Below, in pieces: positions 8,735 through 17,910 of a stretch of DNA of 20,476 bases. The first letter of the stretch is position 1; the number at the start of each line of letters is the position of its first letter. The notes under the pieces were generated by a model. That model saw only the letters and a list, made by a program, of their open reading frames with translations, made no database searches and was not told the origin of the DNA. Made by a program: the position numbers and the translations under genes. Source of the DNA: Chara braunii (lineage: Eukaryota > Streptophyta > Charophyceae > Charales > Characeae); assembly GCA_003427395.1 (NCBI GenBank), contig BFEA01000971.1, positions 314,975 through 335,450 of the forward strand, given 5' to 3'.

Positions 8735-8900
8735 AGCTTCCATAGGAAGCTTATTTGCACGACATAGAGGACACATACATTCTTTACTAACAATTTGATA
8801 TCGAATACAGGCGCCATGCATGCGATTGATACACGTGGCGCAATCTACCCAATCAACAAACCAGACTTATGTGGGCAGAAATCTACCTCGTCAACCCGTG
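8735..8900 (-). pseudogene. PHD-like zinc finger between RNase H and integrase
   Basis: PHD fingers bind histone tails through a Cys4-His-Cys3 zinc cluster. On the minus strand the frame reads WVDCATCINRMHGACI, then about 11 residues, then CMCPLCRANK. The spacing C-x2-C-x4-H-x2-C-x11-C-x2-C fits the second to last ligands of a PHD finger, and the last pair (CPLC) uses codons 8771-8773 and 8762-8764. The position two before this pair, normally Trp, is Cys (TGT, one base from TGG). An upstream Cys (DFCPHKSG) in another frame could be the first ligand; the second is not seen. The frame continues, with one TAG, into the integrase linker if the 14-bp duplication at 8637-8664 is discounted. It could instead be an unrelated zinc-binding segment. 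Confidence 0.45.
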
Positions 8901-9101
8901 AAATGCACCTATAGAAATAAAAAAATTTATCTGAAAGATTCGAGAAAATGGAAGGGTAAGAAATTGGGGAGCGGGTGGAATGCTAAAAGAGAGAAAGAAA
9001 GACAACCATCACTTCTAAGTGAAGATTCAAACCTTCTAAAGGATCTCCACTTCACGATACTTTGGCTCACCCTCTTGTTCAAGATCGTTCCACGGGGTCC
9101 C

Positions 9102-9540
9102 TTATTCACTTGCAAGTACTTTATCAGACCGGTACAGATGTGTCAGTTCGTCGGCGTTTCTATGTCGTTCATGTCGTCGGTGGTGGATGACAAATTTCAT
9201 GCTCTGCAACGTGGTAGCCCATCGTCCCATCATACCCGAGTAATCCTTTGACTTCTTTAGGGTCAGGACTGACTCGCGATCGGTAACCAACGTGAACATT
9301 CGTCGTATAAGTATGTTTGGAAATGAATGATTCTCCACAATGTCGCAAGCATTGCCCCGCTGACGCAGATAGTCTCGCTTGCAGGCAGATACGGTCGTGG
9401 AAGCAATTCCGCCACATGTTCCAGTCCATCTGATCCCATCAGGGCCAGGATCGTTAAGATCGTCTCATACTTTCAATTAGTGATGATAATAAAATGTTTT
9501 TCAGGGTCCGACCTTATAAGGATATAGGTTGAAATCAGAG
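9102..9540 (-). pseudogene. Ty3/Gypsy RNase H remnant
   Basis: Would degrade the RNA strand of the RNA-DNA hybrid. The domain starts with SDPEKHFIIITN followed by a stop, matching the PFILxTDAS opening, with the first catalytic Asp replaced. The end is well preserved: MFTLVTDRESVLTLKK (about 9290-9245, with the TD of the HxxLTDH-type motif), then GMMGRWATTLQSMKFVIHH and RHRNADEL, where NADEL corresponds to the usual ADALSR. The central part is shifted among frames. Confidence 0.88.
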
Positions 9541-10640
9541 CCGTATTGAATTCTCGAAAGGCGTGATAATACTGGGGAGTCCAGATCAACGACTGATTTT
9601 TTTCAACAGATTTATGAGGGGTCCCGCAATTGCCGCAAAACCCTTTATAAACCTTCGGTAATATGAGGCCAGTCGCAAGAACGGATGAACTTAAGTGAGC
9701 GACGTGGACACCGGCCTGTCCCTCACCAGTTCCACCTTTTGAGGTTCCATCTGCAAACCCTTCTAAGTAACCACTTGACCAGAAATGAAATATTCGTGAG
9801 AAAAAAACTGACCTTTCTCGAGAGCAACCTTGAAACCTATATCTTTCGGCCCATGCAACGTCCACTCATTGTGTTGCAGGTGTCCCTCGTAGATGTTTGA
9901 GTACACCAGAATATCGTATATGTATACAAACATATAGTTACTGTAATTAATAACTCTTTGCGCCAATTGCGTTTTTCGTACGAAGTTATGGAATACCATA
10001 TTCACCTCGCGCTGAAACGTAGCTGGGGCATCAAATCCATTACCACGCCCCTTCGAAAAAGACGAAGACCGTTTTCGGGCGGTCTTCCTTTTTGACGAGA
10101 AGGTGATGGAAACTGTGGTGGATATCAAACTTGCTGTAACATTTAATAACTCATTAATTCGAGGAAGAGGGTAAACATCTTTTATTACGATATGATTCAG
10201 ATTTCGATAATCAATACATATCCGAATTTCTTCCGTTTTCTTTGGTACAATCGCCACTGGAAATAACCAAGGCTCAATCGCAGGTTCAATGCACCCATTA
10301 GCTTCAAACTCCTTGACTCTTTAGAATGTGGCAAGTCGCTGAGTCGGCGAGTATCGATATAGCGTGAAGCTAATCACCGAATGGTTCCCCATAATGATTT
10401 TCTGCTCGATTATATTAGTCATACCGACGTCGTGGTCATGCAAGCTCAATACAACAGCGTGTCCAGACGATACATCTTTCAAGAGTTTTCGTATTTCTTC
10501 AGGAACATGAGACGAGACTATGGCTACATAATTAGTACAAAAAATATTGAGTCGAATCTCGGACCAATCTGGTTTTTGCGGAAACATTCCTTCTATGCTG
10601 GAAAATATTGAACTGTTGGTCCTGATTGAGAACACAGTGA
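9540..10640 (-). pseudogene. pol: Ty3/Gypsy reverse transcriptase remnant
   Basis: Would copy the element RNA into DNA. The linker DVGMTNIIEQKIIMGNHSVI (about 10430-10370) is the usual lead-in. Then come EPWLFPVAIVPKK, RICIDYRNLNHI and DVYPLPRINELLN (10290-10140). The motif A region, SKFDIHHSFHH, lies in another frame with its Asp codon at 10124-10126, followed by VKKEDRPKTVF. The frame then returns to give APATFQREVNMVF. The catalytic YxDD box is YIYD at about 9915-9926, so the first Asp is lost. Thumb motifs follow: FKVALEKGQFF, a stop after QVVT, then YKGFCGNCGTPHKSVEK and WTPQYYHAFREFNTAL. Two frameshifts and several stops make it inactive. Confidence 0.92.
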
Positions 10641-11269
10641 CAAACATTTGTGACTCTGTGAGACTGATTATTTCAGTTTTTTTCCTTAAGTATCAATCTT
10701 TGGGTCACTGGTACTCGTTATTTCTTTCTTGAGATCCGAGACATCATTAAGTGGTGCTTCCGCATCTTCTTGGATCAAACCTACCATTGCGTTTTTTATG
10801 AGCAACGGTCGAGGCAAAGAGGCGGAAATATCAGGATATTGCATCTCCTTCGGAGAGAAAGTGTACGAGGGTTCCAAAATGTCAGCCATATCTACTATTT
10901 GCAATTCTGCGAGAGAGGAGGCAACATGGATCTGGGTCTCCGTAAGAGTGGGAGAGGACATGGAGGGGAGAGAGTGGAGTTAACCTTAGTATTCTTAGTG
11001 TTAAAATAAGAGTCGTAGATGGCGGCACCATCCTGAACTCTTCCTTTGCTTCCTGTACAAAAAGTCGAACTAACTCGTTCCGCTCTTCATCATTTGGTAT
11101 ATGATCCAAGAGCTTTACGTAATCTCTCTTGTCATATTCACATTCCTCAGAAGGGAGAGATTCGTCGACGCTTCCCTACGACGAGTTATCATCGTCCCAC
11201 AACCCGATCATTCCTACCCGTACTGCTTTATCTACTATTCCAATGATTTTTTTTAGGGGACGCATGGAA

Positions 11270-11640
11270 ATGCGCAAGCGAACAATTTGTGGTTTTCCTC
11301 CAGTGTGAATAAGAATGAGTTGTTTAGAATCAAAATGCAACTTGTGCGCCGACAACCATAGCCTAGGGCAATCCTAATAGTATGGAGTACAATTGCATAT
11401 CAATTACCAACGCATTTACCAGGACATGCACCCGCCCAACCTTGACTATCACATTATCGCTTACCCCTACGATGCTCATGGTTTCTTCATCAGCTGAGAC
11501 GTAATCGTCCTTCTGGGATTGGGGGAGAATAAAGTTTAATCGTTCGTTTTTTCGAACCGTGTCAAGTGATAATACCACACCGGATGATCCGACATCGATT
11601 TAGGCATTCAACGATTTTCCCTGTTCCTCCTAATCACATT
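11270..11640 (-). pseudogene. Retropepsin-like protease remnant
   Basis: Aspartic protease that would process Gag-Pol. The active-site region reads SLNA-stop-IDVGSSGVVLS, with the catalytic Asp codon at 11594-11596. The usual D-S/T-G is D-V-G, so the Ser/Thr is missing. The TAA at 11600-11602 sits where a Leu is usual. About 70 residues downstream is YSILLGLP followed by TAG at the place of the usual Trp in the ILGxxWL motif. After a frameshift the sequence continues as SAHKLHFDSKQLILIHTGG, the usual post-protease strand. Non-functional. Confidence 0.8.
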
Positions 11641-12239
11641 CCGCATTTTTCCAGAGTACTGGTCGAATGTGGATAAAGTGATATTTTTCCTCACACGCAA
11701 TCGTTGCCACGGGAGTGGTATCGGATACTCCCTGTTTATTCGAATGATCAATGATAACTATGGGGTTGGACAGGGAAGGTGTTGATCCCGCTATCTCTTC
11801 CTTCTTCTTCAACATTCGTTCGACACACTGATAAGTGGATCGTTTCTGGTTCTTTTGACACTACTGGAGGAGTTTATCATTTGCTGTCTCTTAAATGGTT
11901 AAGAGATGACCAACGAAGACAAATGCTCATATATCTAATATTTTCAATGTTTGCAGAACATCGATCTCCCCTGTTCTGAACGGACGCCCAAGCTCCGATT
12001 CTCGATCCACCCATTCGAGCTCATCTTTACCAGGCCGAATAGCTCCGATCAAGCCTGCCAATTGGAGGTACTCGGTTGGATGGATGACATCTGCAACCTC
12101 GAAGGAAACCCCCGAAGTCGACGTGGCTGTTTATGAAGACATAGGAGGGAGTGAAGAATGAAAACTATCCCTGGATCTCCTGTTCCTTCGACTAGCGTAG
12201 CTACCCGTCCCTGATTGATGACCACAGGCGCCACCGCAG

Positions 12240-13320
12240 GAGGAGGTTGAGGGAAATATCGAGTGAAGTGTCAAAACTGTCTGCAGTTATAACACTACAC
12301 TCTACCTGGAAGATCGACAACTTGGTGAGGCGCAGGGGGAGCAGGGAGAGCATCTTGTGTTTGCATTTGAGGGGCTGAAGTAAGGGGTACAAAGGAGAAG
12401 GATTGGTGCGTGTCGTTTTTTAGTCCAAACTCATCAATTCTCGCAGGACTTGCTCTAATCGATCCATCTGTGAAATATGAGCCCAAATTAAATGATTATG
12501 AACCCGAATTAAATGATTCATCTATTCTGATTGTCGGGAGGTGGCCGTATAAATCATACGAGCTAGATGCAGGTTGGTGACGGGTACTTGCGTCGATCAC
12601 TGAGGTAAGACCGTAGTAACGGGTCTTGGAAGGAGGAGAAGAGACAGGAGGAAAGATGGGTCTTGGAAGGAGGAGGAGAGGAGGGAGGAGAGACGACTGA
12701 AGGCGGAGCATGGGGGATAGTATGACTCGGTGGTGGCCCGACTACGATTTTGGGATCGTGGCGGTGATAAAACTGCCCATTGGCAATCGATCTTAGCTAA
12801 GATCGCCATTTGGTAGCCACATTTTCTATCGTATCTGTGATATCTTCTTCACCCTGACCTATGTATTTGCGCGTATCTTGTAAATCTAACTCGAGTGCCT
12901 TGGCAATAATCGTCTATACTGGTAGTTGAGTCGTTTTGGGTGAAACTTTCTTTTAAATTTTTCCTTTAAGATAGAATTGCAAAGGTGATCTATGAATCAG
13001 TCTTGAACAACATTTTCTTCTCGTCTTGACTTATCTAGAGATGTTTGAAATCTATCCGCAAAGTCTTGCAACAGTTCCCTTGGTTCTTGGGGGTGCGTTT
13101 TCAATATAAACCAGACAATGTCCTCGCTTATCTCATCAAATCTTGCTAAAAAATATTTTTTGAGCGTAGCCTAATTTTCCCATCTATGGTGTTTATAAAC
13201 CAATTGTGAGCGGTGTTTCTTACAAGTAAAGTGATGACTCAAGGAAGATCAGCCTCTGCATAGCCTTGAACTTCCACGGCTTCGAGCGATACCTTGGGAT
13301 AAGTATGATTAGGATAAAAT
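12240..13320 (-). pseudogene. gag: gag remnant: capsid region and zinc knuckle
   Basis: Gag forms the retrotransposon particle and binds its RNA. The capsid-like part at about 12920-13310 includes NTAHNWFINTID, then ATLKKYFLARFDEI, then ELLQDFADRFQTSL, matching the W...F...F pattern of the retrotransposon gag family. Stops interrupt it (in EADLP-stop-VITL, WEN-stop-ATL and VVQD-stop-FID), and a frameshift is needed near 13180. A nucleocapsid knuckle at 12250-12294 reads CYNCRQF-stop-HFTRYF: the first two Cys and the His of C-x2-C-x4-H-x4-C are kept, the Gly before His is a TGA stop, and the last Cys is Phe. The stretch between is Pro/Ser-rich and low in similarity. Confidence 0.75.
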
Positions 13321-13500
13321 GCAAAGGTGGACGAAATGCTTTAGTACCATTACTCGGGGCACATTAGCGTTGACTTTGGTTGCTTCTTGCCTTGCCTCCA
13401 CTGACCTATTTCGAGTGACGGGAGGACTTCTTCGATCTGCTCGAGCGGGTAACCGTCCTCTCAATCACTCATCTCACTATCACCAGAACCGACACGTGTC

Positions 13501-13513
13501 GGCTCCGATATCA
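13501..13513 (-). other. Candidate tRNA-iMet primer-binding site
   Basis: The + strand sequence GGCTCCGATATCA matches the 3' end of plant-type initiator Met tRNA (GGCTCTGATACCA) at 11 of 13 positions, both differences being C/T transitions. It lies about 190 bp upstream of the first recognisable gag residues in the element's orientation, where a PBS belongs. The expected CA end of the 5' LTR is not evident just above it. Confidence 0.5.
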
Positions 13514-15000
13514 ACCTTACGCCCTGTGATGGCTTCTGATCGGAGTGAACATATGAGGAACATACCCTGAAAGAACACCAAAATGAGGTGTGCTAAGGAT
13601 TTTTTTCGGAAAATTGAGCGTGTCGACACATACGGAACTGGTATCCCCCGTGTGGTTACAACTTTAGTGAGAAATGACCATTGCCGTGTGAGAATAAAAT
13701 AGTGTATGCATCTTTCAAACGTTTGTTTACTCCAAAAGTATCTTTGCACTTCCATATGCATTATTCGACATCTTTTCGAACGGAAAGGTGGGGGTATACA
13801 TGTGGGATCTCGTTTTCGAATTAAGTCCCGACATTATTCGCTATAGAGTTTGAAATCCAATATGGTTGGCTTCTGCCTGATCACCCTTTCCTTGTGTTCG
13901 TCCTCACCAAGTGTCTGGTAGTGAAACCCTTTTTTCGATAATGCTTGGTGTGGTAACAATCACTGCACAGACTCACAGAGTGTTCGACGAATCGTCCGCC
14001 AATTAGGTGCCATTGTCGTCCACGGGATGACAATCAACTCGTTAAAAGGTAATAGAAATGAGTACGGGGGAAAATGGATATCGAAAATAACAAAACCAGT
14101 GTCAACGAATCCTGAGCACCTTATTTCAGGGGGAAAATAATAACGCCAACCGATCTTGGTGACGACTTCTCATACGTTTCACTCATAGACACGTGTTTTT
14201 TCCTTGTTATACCGGAACGGACATGCTGGGGGAACGGGAAGTCGACGCCCACTCGGACCGGGGCAATCAGTCCACCTGGCATAAGCAATGCCGATTGCAG
14301 ATATTTATTCAATCCATTATTTAATAAAAAAACAAACAAATATTACACTATGCATTAATTTACCTTTCATCCATCTCGCAAACCGATCACAGACGCAAAT
14401 TCATTCAATCCAATCAGTCGAGAAAATGATCATCCTTCATTCGTTTAAGGAGTTACGCATGCATCGAAGTGGCCACATCAGATTCTTCATTCGTTCTCAT
14501 TGTTGGGGTCACAACTCAATCGATGTATATGTGTGAGAGATCCCTCATGCATTAATCATCGGATACTGAAAGGGACATAACAAAATGTTCTGATCTTGCT
14601 GGTCTCTTTAGATTTAACGATACTCGTCCCTACGGGATCCTATTGAATCTAATGAGCCGAGCAGGACATAACCTCAAGAGTTTGCAGGGGCGAGAAAAGT
14701 ATCAAAATATTTAGACGTTCATGAAGAAAATATCAGAAGAGAAAGAGAGAGGGGGGGTGGGGGCTAAGGTCGAAGGAGACAGACGGAGCCGTAACTTGAC
14801 CCAAGAAGGGGACTAAGGACAAAGAAGGAGTTATGAGCACACAAACAGATCTGAGAACAAAAAACGGCAATCTGCTGTGAACTTAACATTCAACATAAGA
14901 AGAAGAGGAATCGAAGATCAAGGCACACAAGCCTTCTGCTCTCTGACTCTGGGCCTAGGCCATACCACGACTCGTACACACACACCTTCCTCGCCCTGGT
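13514..15000. other. No recognised gene; may hold the decayed 5' LTR
   Basis: Mixed-composition sequence with no long frame and no domain I recognise. The part next to 13514 is where the 5' LTR of the minus-strand Ty3/Gypsy element should be, but with no second LTR present its limits cannot be drawn. The stretch 14720-14920 is purine-rich with GAGAGAGGGGGGG near 14740. Confidence 0.4.
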
Positions 15001-15008
15001 AGTGGTGA

Positions 15009-15287
15009 TCCAAACCATCACATACCAACCTCCACACCACAGCGATCGTCACCCCGCCAACTCATCTTCTACACCTGCTTGCCCAGATCCAGGCAGTCCG
15101 TCACGCCCTCCCGGTGCGCTGCCTTGCAAAACTACAGTCGGCTCGTCAGGGCATGACTTCCCGGAAGCTGGCAGATGGGTTGAGAGAGAGCTTTTCGGAT
15201 GCACTTACGAATTTCATAATAGCGAAGACGAAGATAAACAATGGGAGGGAATGGGCGGAGGTAGGAAGAGGTGAAGAGAGAGTTTGA
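15009..15287 (+). other. Open frame without start, possible decayed exon
   Basis: The frame is open for 92 codons between stops at 15006 and 15285, with the first ATG only at 15154. Its translation looks amphipathic and basic, for example LLHLLAQIQAVRHALPV and SRKLADGLRESFSDALTNF, with C/G-ending codons in the first half. A second frame is open over the same bases (ATG 15002 to 15274), Pro/Ser-rich in its first part, so the local composition, not coding, could explain both. No family recognised. Confidence 0.2.
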
Positions 15288-15800
15288 GTCAATTGTACGG
15301 GGAAAGCCACATTGATCCCCACGAGTTCCTTTGTAGCCAATCAAATTACAGCGTGAGGGGAGTATCCTCCTTACATGATGTCGCCTGATGGCTCGCGTAT
15401 CCTGGTGGGGATCGATATGGAGTTCCGGTACGGGGATGAGGGTGAAAAAGGAAAGAAACTCAATACGAAAAGTAGTGTAGAGCGGGACCAACTTGAAAAT
15501 TCAAACGGAAAGGAGTGGGAGAGAAGCGTGTGGTGAGAGGAGATGAGAAACCGTTACAAATGGAGGAAAGAAGGCACGAAAAAGGGGGAGGTGAAGATGG
15601 CATGAGGAAAGCAGGAAGTGGGGGAAGCTTGCATACATGGCGTTAACACAGAAACAAAAAGACACCAAAATAGTTATGTTCCGTCCGTTCTAGTTCTAAC
15701 ACTAATTTAAGATTGAGAAATTCAAAAAACGATATTTGCACACAACATCAGACGCAAGAAAATCCTATGCCTATTTAGATCCTACTAAAAATTCACAGAG
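15288..15800. other. Spacer, nothing recognised
   Basis: Purine-rich at 15480-15640, AT-rich afterwards. No RNA gene, repeat array or domain seen. Confidence 0.4.
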
Positions 15801-15807
15801 TTTTTAA

Positions 15808-15914
15808 GGGTGAATTTGGAAGCATTCATGTAGGGTGAATTTGGAAGCATCAGACGTAAGTCTTACGTAAATTCGTGGATCCCCGAAGAAGAATCCGGAG
15901 AAGTCCTTATAAAA
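15808..15914 (+). promoter_or_regulatory. Promoter-like block: tandem repeat, palindrome, TATA
   Basis: An 18-bp phrase GGGTGAATTTGGAAGCAT occurs at 15808-15825 and again at 15833-15850. It is followed by a perfect palindrome ACGTAAG-T-CTTACGT at 15854-15868, whose ACGT cores are the kind bound by bZIP factors. A TATA box TATAAAA lies at 15908-15914. Spacing and order resemble a pol II promoter, possibly the U3 part of an LTR given the PBS-like sequence 590 bp downstream. No coding region downstream is recognised. Confidence 0.35.
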
Positions 15915-16494
15915 TAAAGAACAATACATGGTCGGTGCGAATACCCTAACAAGGGTACCCGCCCCAGTTTTTGCAAGTGACTGAAAATTATTTTAATTCA
16001 AAACTTGAGTACACCGTGCAAGTCGCGGTTGTGTTTGACTTGCGATGACTGAATGGTTGACTCGAAGTAGAGAGTGTATGAGCGTGCAGTTTTGAGGAGC
16101 GAGTGATGGTTTTTATTGATATTATAAAGTTTGCGTTTCCACCAGTCAATTTATGATTTGATTAAAACGAGGAATAGTGATTTGTTCCGTTGATGTGACC
16201 GTGATACGTGAGCGCTCATGCGAAAGGACGACATCGATGACAAAGTGACTTTTGGGCGGTAATTGGAGTATGAGAAGGAATAGAACGTCGACCAAAGCCT
16301 CCACGTGGTAGGCGTGAGAGCTTGACGGACGTGGGTTAGTCGGTAGGCCGAAGGAGTGATCTTGGAGTGTTTTAGCAGACCCACATACGTAGCAGTACCC
16401 GCTCACATCGGTTTCCGCTAGTACTAAACTCAACCTTGGGCCTAACACTGTTGGTTACGGTATCGGACTTCCACACGACAAATTTCAGTGATCG

Positions 16495-16516
16495 AGGCTA
16501 ACAATTGGCGACAAGG
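16495..16516 (+). other. Candidate LTR end and primer-binding site
   Basis: GGCTAACA followed after two bases by TGGCGACAAGGG resembles an LTR ending in CA and a TGGCGAC-type primer-binding site as used by many Ty3/Gypsy elements. No gag or pol follows before the mitochondrial fragment, so this would be a solo or truncated element. I cannot name the matching tRNA. Confidence 0.25.
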
Positions 16517-16689
16517 GAGCGAGGGAGCAACGCGTCAAGGAGACACTTTAAATCTTCATTAACCACTTTTTCCCACTTCGGGGTCTTTGGTGACACAACC
16601 GCCGCAAAGCGTTCATCTTTCTCACCCACCCCAGGTGGGGTGGTGTCCGTGCCATTCTTTTCTTAACCAGGCAACGAAGGAAGCCGACG

Positions 16690-16870
16690 AACAGAAAAAG
16701 GGATTCGAACCCTCAACCTTAACCTTGAAGTTCTCAATTTTAAGAGAATTCTCGCTAAGATAACAAATCCAGCAGTGGGTGCTTCTACATGAGCTTCAGG
16801 TAACCAAATATAAAGTGGTATTATAGGTACTTTCACTGCAGAAGATGCAAAAAAACAATGCATAAGACAA
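16690..16870 (-). pseudogene. nad4: Mitochondrial nad4 fragment (NUMT)
   Basis: Encodes part of the proton-pumping complex I subunit ND4. The translation reads [19 protein letters not shown], then [18 protein letters not shown] (about 16812-16768), then [13 protein letters not shown], matching the highly conserved quinone-side loop and helix of ND4. Two Gly codons of the usual AGILLKLG are AGA Arg, each explained by one G-to-A change. Homology fades after RIPFSV near 16690. Upstream, a possible continuation (PLLGSLIDLLIS at about 16938-16900) would need a frameshift and is uncertain. The nad4 start is missing. It lies just after nad5 on the same strand, so both came in one mitochondrial piece. 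Confidence 0.85.
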
Positions 16871-17034
16871 TACTTCGTATTAACAGTATTTTCGAGTTAG
16901 AAATAAGTAAATCGATGAGGGACCCTAAAAGAGGCCACTTGATAAGACCACTCAAATTGTCAAATAATGGGTCACAAATTTGTAACATATTTGTTTTTTA
17001 TTTTTTGTGGTTTCAACAAGTTTTTAGTTGGTTC

Positions 17035-17628
17035 TTTCGTCTCTTTCGAGGTGAATAAATACAAAACTCGATAACTAAATTAAATACAATCGATTACCTA
17101 CCCAAAATTAAATGAAGTCCCCAAGACCTATGATGGTAATCGATATGGTTAACCCGAGTAATATAACAAAAGTATATTGGTACACAAAACCACTTTGAAG
17201 TGTACTTATTTGCTGTACTAATTCTTGAAATGTGGTGGAAATTTCATAAGGACCAAAAATGGAAATATCACCTTTATCTGAAGTTTTGAAAGAAACTTCA
17301 TACCAAAAATGTAAAAATGATTTAGCTATGGAATCATTAAAACCCTTATCAAATAACCATCACTTGTTCAAAAAACAATACGACTTCGTGCCTAGTGTAC
17401 TAGTTTTCAAAACATATATAAATTGATTTGCACAAAAATTAATACGATACGCAAAAAATGCGCCTATAGCACTAAACAAAATGGGTATTAGTTTCAGCAT
17501 TCTTAGAGTGACAAATTCTGAGGAAAACATAATTTCGTTTTTTGGTAGTATGAAAATAAAATTTAGTAATTTACCAAAAAATGAGTACCTAAACCAATCA
17601 TCATATCTTTGGCCAAATATCCTACAGG
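17035..17628 (-). pseudogene. nad5: Mitochondrial nad5 3' part (NUMT)
   Basis: Encodes the C-terminal third of complex I subunit ND5. Visible from high to low coordinates: GYLAKDMMIGLGTHF, then after a one-base shift FILPKNEIMFSSEF, LKLIPILFSAIGAFFAYRIN, TSTLGTKSYCFLNK, a TGA stop at the place of a usual Arg, WLFDKGFNDSIAKSF, WYEVSFKTSDKGDISIFGPY, LQSGFVYQYTFVILLGLT and GLGDFI. A TAA follows, but FWVGNRLYLI beyond it still matches the streptophyte-type ND5 tail, so that stop is probably also a mutation. With at least two stops and one frameshift it cannot be a working gene. The nad5-nad4 order is ancestral and is kept in red algae and streptophytes. Confidence 0.92.
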
Positions 17629-17860
17629 GGTCGAGGGCCTGGCGAGGCCGTACCCCATTGGTTTTCTCTCTGACTCCGACCGAGGGCCCAATCGGCGAGG
17701 TCAAAGAGATGCCACAAGTCCCTCCTCTTTCCTGCTTTTATTTTGAATTGTTTTATTTTTGCTTTATTTCTATTTTACTTTACTTTGTCCTGAGGTTGGT
17801 CGTGCGAACGATTGTCTAGCTCAGTTGGCACACTGTTGAAATGCAGACTCATGTTCTGAT

Positions 17861-17910
17861 CCAGGTAATGAAACTTGATGAGTAAAACTGAATAGTTCAC
17901 AATTACCTGG
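17861..17910. repeat. 9-bp inverted repeat
   Basis: CCAGGTAAT (17861-17869) is the exact reverse complement of ATTACCTGG (17902-17910), loop 32 nt. A further partial match, GGTTGGTC near 17794 with GACCGACC near 17911, could extend the structure. Confidence 0.6.

Larger units (their letters stand above)
8229..13513 (-). mobile_element. Decayed Ty3/Gypsy LTR retrotransposon, 3' truncated
   Basis: Read from high to low coordinates the order is a primer-binding site, gag capsid, gag zinc knuckle, aspartic protease, reverse transcriptase, RNase H, a PHD-like finger and integrase N-terminus. Protease and RT ahead of integrase identify Ty3/Gypsy rather than Copia. Every domain contains stops (TAA, TAG and TGA) or frameshifts, so the element is dead. 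Homology ends at the first motif of the integrase catalytic core, where it meets the CtIP-like fragment. The rest of integrase, the polypurine tract and the 3' LTR are absent. A 5' LTR should lie above 13514, but I could not define it without a second copy. Confidence 0.9.

Noticed and set aside
8735-8900. The C/H cluster as the integrase HHCC domain
   Set aside because: A better HHCC candidate (AHEEHVAYF ... NCLVW) lies at 8334-8460, at the right distance from the VSMD core motif.
8229-13320. Alternative genetic code explaining in-frame stops
   Set aside because: TAA, TAG and TGA all interrupt the element at positions normally Leu, Trp, Gly and others, together with frameshifts. This is decay, not reassignment.
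16680-16750. tRNA 3' half (GAGGGTTCGAATCCC) on the minus strand
   Set aside because: The T-arm-like bases fall within the nad4 homology (LLKLRT...IPF), and no matching acceptor or anticodon stem can be built.
17811-17870. tRNA gene or SINE head: TAGCTCAGTTGG A box and GTTCTGATCC B-box-like sequence
   Set aside because: The boxes are only 36 bp apart from start to start, too short for a tRNA, and no cloverleaf forms. The A-box match alone is weak evidence.
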